The notes under the pieces were generated by a model. That model did not search any database, was not told where the DNA came from, and saw nothing but the letters and a program-made list of their open reading frames with translations. Shown here in pieces: positions 56,539 through 64,000 of a stretch of DNA of 64,000 nucleotides (position 1 is the first letter of the stretch; the number at the start of each line of letters is the position of its first letter). A program made the translations under genes and the position numbers. The DNA is from Humulus lupulus (Eukaryota; Streptophyta; Magnoliopsida; Rosales; Cannabaceae): positions 84,837,888 through 84,901,887 of the forward strand of contig NC_084796.1 in NCBI RefSeq assembly GCF_963169125.1, written 5' to 3'.

Positions 56539-58548
56539 TGTAACGCCCTAATTTATCATAGATTACCGAGAACACAGCGTTGGGTCATAATCGTAAATAT
56601 TGCTCTTTTATTAGTAAAAACTTAAAAATAAATACAAGGATCCATTGTTTTATAAAAATAAAATACTTTGTATTTAACATAAAAATGAGCAACATTTAAA
56701 TAAAACAAACTTGAAAATAAACTTAAAAAAATAATAATAATTTGGCCCGCTTGATCTTGCTCGACTATATGGTCCTCAACGAATACATCACGAAGCTCTT
56801 AGGTCCCACTCGCCACTGGCCTTTCTATCCTTAATTTCCTGAAATAACAACATCATAAAGAGTGAGCTTCTAAGCCCAGTAAGGAAAATACAAACAAGGG
56901 TTAGTCATATAATCAAACATAACATATAATCACCAAAGTCATACAAACACAACATCTAGATCATATCATACCTTAAGTCATAATTCTAAATCATACTCTA
57001 AACCATTAATCATAAATCATACTCTAAGTCATAAGTCATAGGTCATAAGTCATAGATCATAAATCATAACTATAGGTCATATATCACAATCATAACTAAA
57101 AATAACAAATCAGATATAATAAAAAGATAAGTGCTTATACAGGGGTGGCAATTAAGCCCCGGACAAAACTCCGTCATACACCGGACATAGGTCCGTTATA
57201 AAGTTATGGCAACCGAGCCTACCGGACATAGTCCGTCATACATCATTGGACACCTTAGGTCCAGACACACTTACCCCTTTATTGTACCTGAAATGTTAGG
57301 TCATACAAACACAAACTATATCATACATTAGATAAACTAGATCATAATACTAAAGGATCTAATTTTCCTTACCAACACCGGGATAATTGAGAACAAATGC
57401 GGGACTTGGAACACTCCTCAAACCAGAAATAAAAATGGTGAGTATTTCTAAAGGAAAGAGATGAAAGGAATAGAACTAAACCACCAAGAGGAAACTTACC
57501 GAAAAGACAACTTAAGTTCAAAGAACTTAAAAAGCTAACCACAAAACCATAACAAAAGTTAGAACCTGAATGAAAACTAAAGAAACTAAGGAATCAAACA
57601 GAATTGAACTTAAAAATAAGGGTACCTCAGTTGACCTTATGGATTGGTCTAACTCCAATACCAAAACACTCTAATCCTCACTTCCCAGGTGTCCGATAAA
57701 GCTTAAGAATGGCAAAGATTTTTCCCAACCCAAGTGTTTATCACTCTTAAGGTCTCACTAGCACCTTGGAGTCTGATCACAGCTGAAGAGTGAATGGAAG
57801 GGCTGGGTTCTAAGTCCTATTTATAGAGTTCTAGGAATAAAGATATTCTTTTTGGCTTTGAATAAAAATAATGAATTTAATTGCAAATATTTGAATATTC
57901 TTGAGTCAAAGGCTTAGGACTCGGTCAAATCGTTCAAAGGTTGGTCTAAGGAGTCAAAACTTGTTTTAAAATTAAAAAATAAAAAAAATAGAATCCTAAC
58001 TTCTAACTTCCTAAATCTCGTAACTCTAAACTTACCTGTAGTAAAACCAACATAATTGGAGTTTTAAGACTCCGATTTAGACCATCTTTATGCTGTTAGA
58101 AAACTAATTCAATTTTCTACAACTTTCTAGAAATACTATTTTTTTAAATTCATAATATAACTAGGTCAAAAATAGGTCATAAGTTACAGTACTCTAAAGT
58201 TACGGGAAAATCTATTTAATTATCTAAATAACAACCTAATCCACAAATTTCTTAACTAACCATAAAATAACAAACTCTAATTCCCTAATAATCATGCTTA
58301 TGGCAAGTGCATATTCTTATTGGCTCTATCTAAACCTCAAGTTATAATAAATAATACACCTAGGACCAACAATATTAATCAAATCTTATGTTATAATTAA
58401 TATTCTTAAACTATAGGATAAACTTATAAAATTCATAACTATTGCTATGAGTTTCCAACTAAGTCCCGGTTTGAACCAAAATCCACGGAATCTAAAATAC
58501 TACAACTACTGCTATCTAGCTAACTAAGTAAAATTCTGGGACGCTACA
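56539..58548 (-). repeat. 3' LTR of element H
   Basis: Read on the minus strand the LTR starts TGTAGCGTCCCAG at 58548, right after GTAGGGGAGAAT (polypurine tract), and ends GGGCGTTACA at 56539. A direct repeat with core CCGGACATAG..TCCGT occurs at 57155-57235. The GATATATCG palindromes of A and L are not seen here. Confidence 0.88.
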
Positions 58549-58584
58549 ATTCTCCCCTACTTAAAAGAATTTTGTCCTCGAAAT

Positions 58585-59397
58585 TTACTTACCAAACAAT
58601 TCGGGATACCGCTCCCTTACACATTCCTCCAATTCCCATGTGGCCTCTCTTATTGCGCTATTGCTCCACAAGATTTTAACCATAGGAATACTTTTGGACC
58701 TTAACTCTTTTGTTCCCCGTTCTAGAACACGTACTGGCCGTTCTTCATAACTGAAATCCTGTTTTAACTTTAGAGCCTGGTAATCGAGCACATGGGATGG
58801 ATTTGATATGTATTTTCTCAACATCGATACATGAAAAATGTTATGCGTTTCAGCTAATGATGGCGGTAAAGCCAACCGATATGCTACATGCCCTACTTTG
58901 TCCAATATCTCAAAAGGACCTATAAACCTCGGGCTTAACTTTCCTTTCTTTCCGAAATGCATAATCCCCTTCATCAGAGAAATTTTGAGAAAGACTTGGT
59001 CGCCTACTGAAAACTCAACATTTCGTCTCTTCGCGTCGACATAGCTTTTCTGGCGACTTTGAGAGGCAACCATTCATTGTCTTGTCTTTTCTACTGCCTC
59101 TGTTGCTTCTCTTACAACCTCGGGTCCTAAGTATCATCTTTCAACCACCTCATCCCAATAAAGTGGTGATCGGCACTTCCGTCCATATAGCATCTCATAA
59201 GGTGCCATGCCTATCGTCGCTTGATAACTATTGTTGTAAGAGAATTATATTAATGGAAGATACTTGCTCCATGATCCTGAGAAGTCTAAAGCACACGCTC
59301 TCAGCATATCTTCTAATATTCATATGGTGCGTTCTGACTGACCATGGGTTTGAGGGTGAAATGTCAAACTTATTTTTAACTTAGTGCCCATTGCACG
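58585..59397 (-). pseudogene. Integrase C-terminal half of element H
   Basis: The minus-strand text begins at the J insertion point with AMGTKLKISLTFHPQT and continues [21 protein letters not shown] and [11 protein letters not shown], with stops such as those near 59326, 59239 and 59125. From 59073 an open frame of 162 codons gives [57 protein letters not shown] and the chromodomain-like VKILWSNSAIREATWELEE, ending at 58585 next to the polypurine tract. This C-terminal part is intact, but the enzyme as a whole is interrupted and carries stops. Confidence 0.88.
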
Positions 59398-60153
59398 TGT
59401 TGACGCGGTTCTTCACCAATAGGTAATTAAGAAAATAAGAGGAAGGGATTAGTGCTTTTGTTGAACCGAAATAGATGAATGATCTTTGTAAATGGACTGG
59501 TGACACAATCACGTTTTTTAGGTGGTTCAAAGGTTAAAATCCTTCTACTCCACTAGTCAATATTATTGCTATATGCTTGGTATTCTTTTACAGTGTATTT
59601 CTTTACACAATAGAATCCAACCCTTTGCAACTCCCAGGGTCTCCATATTTATAAGAGAGGGCACTTGGGAGTTGGTAAGAAGGTCATCCCGTGACCTTCT
59701 TACCTATCATGTCAACTCTGTGACATTCATGATTAATTCCTAAAACCTGACACATGAAGTGTGGTCTAATCAATAGGTAAGGGGGAAAATGGGCCACACG
59801 GCCCAACCCAGTCGTGGGTGTCTGAATACGCACGTTCATGCTGCGTGTCCGAGAAGTCAGGGATATATCAGACACGTGATGTCTGATATATGCACGTTTA
59901 CCTTGCGTGGTTGACATTATAAAAGGTCACAGCCTCCAACTCTAGCTCGTACCACGAGCTGGATGCTTCCCTCGACCTGTGGCCTTCAGAGTCCAGACTC
60001 AGTCCTTAAGTAATCTTGGCGAACCTTTGGATACCCCGAGCTAACGAGGTAGGACCTGACGACAATAGTTCCGGTCATGGGGAATCCACGTGGCTGATTA
60101 GTTTAGGCCGTATCTCAGCTCGCTAATAGCCCGTTGGAAAATCAGGGCGTACA
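59398..60153 (-). repeat. 3' LTR of element J (probable limits)
   Basis: Plus-strand ends are TGTTGACGCGG (59398) and CAGGGCGTACA (60153). On the minus strand the LTR start lies next to CTTGGGGGGCAAA, a plausible polypurine tract. A second similar tract (CTTGGGGGGCATA) sits at 61246-61260, so a longer LTR (to about 61246) cannot be excluded. A TATAAATA word on the minus strand (59644-59651) fits a promoter. Confidence 0.6.
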
Positions 60154-60530
60154 TTTGCCCCCCAAGCCCCTGCTCGTGGTACACGACGTCGTGTAGGGCC
60201 ACAGTAGGGGATTTTAGGCTTCCCCATGAATTCTTCATATTCCACATTTTTCGCAGGCACCGAATACGTGGAACATCGTGGTTGGTGACGGTACGTCTTC
60301 CGATAATCGCATTAAATGGCCTAGCCTATACTCAGCCGTCATTTCGTCTTTCGAGTGGAGAGCCTTGGATCCCACATCAGGGCAATCCAACGGCCCTCCT
60401 CATGTGGCCTTTCACGTATATAAAAGGGGTGGCCACCTTACGCATGGGCCACCCATTTATTTGAAAATTTTCATTTTTTTTAGTGTAACTTTGCATGAGG
60501 TTTACTTTCTTTTTCCTGTACGCATTTTAG
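60154..60530. other. 3' non-coding region of J, unique part
   Basis: No gene is seen. A plus-strand TATATAAAAGG (60417) preceded by GC-rich words resembles a promoter, but its direction is opposite to J and nothing downstream supports a gene. Confidence 0.4.
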
Positions 60531-60537
60531 TTACTCT

Positions 60538-61225
60538 TTTGAAAAACTTAGTTCACGTTAATTTCTATCAATTTCTCGTGCTTTTTAAGAAAAACAACGA
60601 TCAATCAATTTAAATTAACTTCTAAGTTTTATGACCTGGTTATGTCCAAGAACTTAGTTTGAAAACTTAGTTCGCGTTAATTTTTATCAATATCTCGTGC
60701 TCTTTAAGAAAAACAACGATCAATCGATTTGAATTAACTTCTAAGTTTTATGACCTGGTTATGTCCAGGAGCTTAGTTGGAAAACTTAGTTCGCGTTGGT
60801 TTTTTTCAATATCTCGTGCTCTTTAAGAAAAACAACGATCAATCGATTTAAATTAACTTCTAAGTTTTATGACCTGGTTATGTCCAGGAGCTTAGTTTGA
60901 AAACTTAGTTCACGTTAAGTTTTATCAATATCTCGTGCTCTTTAAGAAAAACAACGATCAATCGATTTAAATTAACTTCTAAGTTTTATGACCTGGTTAT
61001 GTCCAGGAGCTTAGTTTGAAAACTTAATTCGCATTAATTTTTATCAATATCTCACGTTTTTTAAGAAAAACAATGATCAATCGATTTAAATTAACTTCTA
61101 AGTTTTATGACCTGGTTATATCCAAGCTAGAGCTTAGTTCGTGTTAATCCTTTATCAATATCTTGCGTTTTTTAAGAAAAACAACAATCAATCAATTTGA
61201 ATTAACTTCTAAGTCTTTAAGGCGA
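60538..61225. repeat. Tandem array, ~119-bp unit, six copies, in J
   Basis: The words TTCTAAGTTTTATGACCTGG and GTTATGTCCAGGAGCTTAG recur at about 60620, 60739, 60858, 60977, 61096 and, diverged, 61207. The rest of the unit (TTATCAATATCTCGTGCTC, AAGAAAAACAACGATCAATC) keeps step. The central copies are nearly identical and the end copies are diverged. It lies between the pol end and the 3' LTR, where Tat-lineage elements are known to carry hypervariable tandem repeats. Confidence 0.93.
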
Positions 61226-61383
61226 CCTGGTTATATCCAGGCACCATATGCCCCCCAAGTAACTAGGAAAGGGTCTTTCGTGGTTACTTTAGATTACACT
61301 TGTAAACATGTACAATCATAAACGAAAAGTTAATTGTCATTGCTTAATACATAAAAAATGTCCTTTTAGGCCTTACAAGGGGG

Positions 61384-64000
61384 TCATTGATAATATCTCT
61401 TCAAATGGATGGCGTTCCAAGTTCGTGGGATTGCCCCTCCATCGAGCCGAGCTAATTTGTAAGTTCCTTCTTTAATGACCTCGATGACTTGATATGGCCC
61501 TTCCCAGTTCGGTCCCAATACTCCATCTTTGGGATCCTTACTGGCTAAGAAAACCCTCCTGAGGACTAGGTCGCCAATGCTAAATGCGCTCTTTGTTACT
61601 TTTGAGTTGAAATAATGAGTGATTTTTTGCTGGTAATGTGGGAGCTGGAGTTGCGAATCTTCTCGTCTTTCATCAACCAAGTCAAGGGAAGCGCAAAGTA
61701 GCTCGTGGTTGTGGTCCTGGTCATATGCCTGGACTCTATGCGAAGGTACCTTAATCTCCATGGGGAGGACTGCCTCACTCCCAAAAGTCAGGGAGAAAGG
61801 AGTATGACCCGTAGGAGTCCGGTGCGAGGTCCAGTATGCCCACAGACCCTGGGGGAGCTATTCTGGCCAGAACCCCTTGGCTTCATCTAGTCTCTTCTTG
61901 AGGCTCGCCTTTAGGGTCTTATTGACGGCCTCGACCTGGCCATTCTCCTGAGGATAGGCCACGGAGGAGAAGCTTTTCACAATTCCGTACCTTTCACAAA
62001 ACTCGGTGAATAGGTCGCTGTCGAACTGAGACCCATTGTCGGAAAAGATCTTCTTGGGCAGCCCGAATTGACAGATAATGTTCTTAACCACGAAGTCAAG
62101 GACCTTTTTGGAAGTTATCGTCGCCAAAGGTTCTGCCTCAGCCCACTTCGTAAAGTAGTCAATGGCTACCACAGCGTATCGGACCCCGTCCTTTCCAGTA
62201 GGGAGGGCACCAACCAAGTCGATTCCCCAGACCGCGAATGGCCACGGGGAAGAGATCATCTTCAGCTCGACTGGGGGAGCTTGGGCAACTGTGGCGAACC
62301 GCTGGCACTTGTCACATTTCTTGACATACGAGATCGAGTCCTTGGACAGAGTGGGCCAGTAATATCCTTGCCTTAAGACCTTTAGGGCCAAGCTTTGCCC
62401 CCCAGTGTGATCCCCGCAAAAACCCTCATGCACCTCCTGCAGGATGGCCTTTGCTTCGCCTGGAAGAACACATCGTAGGAGAGGTAGGGAGTGCTCACGT
62501 CGGTATAGTATCCCATCTACCATCGTATACCTTGGGGCCTGGTATAGTACCCGCCGCGCATCATTACGCCCCTTAGGTAGCTTCCCCTCGGTGAGATACT
62601 CAAGGATAGGGGTCATCCAGGTCGGCCTAGCGTCAATCATCTCGACCTCCGTCCTAACTTCTTCTATACTTAGTTTTTCCAAGAACTCTACTGGAACTAA
62701 CCCCAGAGCCTCCGTCTCCCCGGAGGTGGCGAGCTTGGCAAGAGCGTCTGCGTTAGAGTTCTGCTCCCGAGGTATCTGCCCGATTGAGGCTCGCCCAAAT
62801 GCGGATAGCTCAACTTTTACCTTTGCCAGGTAGGCAGCCATCTTGGGTCCTCGTGCTTTATATTCGCCCAGAACTTGGTTTACCACGAGCTGGGAGTCAC
62901 TGAAGCACTGGACGAAGCTCGCCTTCAGCTCCTGGGCTATTCTTAGCCCGGCCAGCAAAGCTTCGTATTCGGCCTCGTTGTTGGAGGGCTTGAATCTGAA
63001 TCTTAGCACCGAGTGGAATCTATGGCCCTCAGGGGATATCAAAATGATTCCAGCCCCGGAGCCGTTCTCATTGGACGAGCCATCTACGAAGATCTTCCAT
63101 GACTCCTGGGCCGAGGTGAGCTGGGGTGAGTCTTCTGCAGGGTCCTCCCGGAATCTTGTGCACTCTGCCACAAAATCGGCCAGGGCCTGACTTTTTATAG
63201 CAGTTCGTGGGGTGTACAGAATCTCGAACTGACTGAGCTTGACAGCCCACTTTAACAGACGTCCCAACGCTTCAGGTTTTTGGAAAACCTGCCTTAAAGG
63301 CTGATCGGTCATGATGTGTATTGAGTGGGACTGGAAGTACGGCCTGAGCTTTCGGGAGGCCGTGATAAGGCAGAACGCCAATTTTTCCATCAAAGGGTAT
63401 TGGGATTCAGCTCCGAGAAGTCTCTTGCTGATGTAGTGGACCATCATTAGGGTATTGAACATGCCCAGATGATCCGACAGGTCTTCATCCCCGTTGAATT
63501 TGGACCAGTGCGACATACGGAAACCGGGTGGGTATGCCATTGCTGCTATGCTGGGGGCGAAGAGCTCCAGCTTGTCCCCCGAATCATATTCATCTCTCTC
63601 TTTCTCTGACAGGAGCTTCCTCATTAATTCCTCCATCTCAGCCAGGCGCTCGAGGGTTTTGTCCTGATTTCCTTGGTTATTCTAGGGCTGCTTAACAGCT
63701 CCAGATCCACTGTGTACGTTTGGTGGGTTATTGCCCCTCCTATCTTGAGATAGGTTATTTGGGGCGTTCCCGCCGTTACGCACCTCGGATAGGTCTCCCC
63801 CTGAGCGAGCATGGCTGGCACCTCCTACTGGCTCTCCTCTATGAGAGTTAAGGCGATCTCGAAGGTCGCCCATCTGGGTGGCTTGAGGACTTTGCGCCGA
63901 GCTTAAGCGTTGACGCAGGTCTCCGCCAGAAAGGTCGCTCCGGCGACTGCCGGTCCAGTAGCTCCCGTTAGAAAATCTCGGAGTCCGCCTTTGGGGGTGA
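61384..64000 (-). pseudogene. Deleted gag-pol of element J: gag fused to RNase H
   Basis: One minus-strand frame is open across this interval apart from two stops (TAG at 63682 and TAG at 61858). It starts with gag N-terminal text (DLRDRLNSHRGEP, MAYPPGFRMSHWSKFNGD, DHLGMFNTLMMVH near 63440), then jumps directly to the end of RT/RNase H (YISKRLLGAESQYPLMEKL, MTDQPLRQVF). The second RNase H follows (IFVDGSSNENGSGAGI, NNEAEYEALLAGL, ADALAKLA), then integrase HHCC (HEGFCGDHTGG..CDKCQRF) and core (GIDLVGALPTG, FSDNGSQFDSD, PQENGQVEAVNK). The C-terminus is GAIPRTWNAIHLKRYYQ. The rest of gag, the protease and most of RT are missing without loss of frame. Such a product could not copy RNA. Confidence 0.9.

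Larger units (their letters stand above)
56539..59397 (-). mobile_element. Ty3/gypsy element H (minus strand), 3' part only
   Basis: On the minus strand H shows integrase text (59397-58585), a polypurine tract and a 2.0-kb 3' LTR (58548-56539). The integrase is cut at 59397 by element J, and the rest of H must lie beyond J outside the window. Its LTR start (GTCCCAGAATTTTACTTAGTTAGC, then GGTTTGAACC / TTGGAAACTC blocks) puts it in the family of A and L. It sits in the right arm of G. Confidence 0.88.
59398..64000 (-). mobile_element. Tat-lineage Ty3/gypsy element J (minus strand), 3' part
   Basis: On the minus strand the order is gag N-terminus (from beyond 64000), RNase H, a second archaeal-type RNase H, integrase, a long 3' non-coding region with tandem repeats, a G-rich polypurine tract and a 3' LTR (60153-59398). 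The second RNase H between RNase H and integrase is diagnostic for the plant Tat/Ogre group. J landed in the integrase of H, and the five bases before the LTR are GCACG. The other end of J is outside the window, so a TSD cannot be tested. Confidence 0.85.

Noticed and set aside
60278..60613. 111-codon plus-strand frame with a TATA box nearby
   Set aside because: It lies in the 3' non-coding region of J, crosses the start of the tandem array and has no recognisable domain. The TATA-like word alone is not enough.
1..64000. tRNA, rRNA genes or CRISPR-like arrays
   Set aside because: No cloverleaf with A/B-box words, no rRNA text and no regularly spaced identical repeats with unique spacers were seen. 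The regular repeats found are head-to-tail tandem arrays or short scattered words.

Overview
This is a transposon-dense piece of a flowering-plant (probably eudicot) nuclear genome. It is AT-rich and I found no intact host gene. Nearly every base can be assigned to Ty3/gypsy LTR retrotransposons, CACTA-type transposons, one Mutator-like element (MULE), or their remnants. The LTR retrotransposons use the initiator-tRNA-Met primer site typical of plants (TGGTATCAGAGC). One of them belongs to the plant Tat/Ogre-like group with a second RNase H. The host species cannot be named from the sequence.

Left part (1-14312): scraps of an unassigned minus-strand coding sequence (1-380 and 13060-13565) surround an LTR-like block K (400-4862). 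K contains an inverted solo LTR, L (1217 to about 3083). At 4863-13086 lies a nearly full-length but dead Ty3/gypsy element, A. It has an extra reading frame ahead of gag, and about 180 bp of foreign, plastid-looking DNA sits in its integrase.

Centre (14313-56538): a multi-level nest whose steps are mostly proven by target-site duplications (TSDs). LTR-like G holds the CACTA-type element E (17201-56137, TSD GAC). E holds a 4.2-kb solo LTR, D (17347-47441, TSD CAAT plus one mismatch), and a MULE, M (47824-55214, TSD ATCTACAA). D holds the Ty3/gypsy element B (18419-44328, TSD CTTGT). B holds its close relative C (22648-39260), and C's integrase holds a second CACTA element, F (28637-35689, TSD AAG). 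F carries minus-strand exons apparently taken from three unrelated host genes: casein kinase I, a NIK-type LRR receptor kinase, and probably a SNARE-associated-Golgi/DedA membrane protein. M carries a degenerate mudrA-like transposase gene convergent with a DUF1985/Ulp1-protease gene, a Kaonashi-like arrangement. It also contains hundreds of bases of short CTATCGAGG-type repeats.

Right part (56539-64000): a minus-strand Ty3/gypsy element H, of the same family as A, is broken in its integrase by J, a minus-strand Tat-lineage element. J runs off the window. It has a six-copy, roughly 119-bp tandem array in its 3' non-coding region and an internal deletion that fuses gag in frame to RNase H.

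None of these elements looks able to move by itself: every retroelement and transposase reading frame shows stops, frameshifts or deletions. The gene-like parts with the best-kept structure are the captured host exons in F, whose splice sites and phases are preserved.
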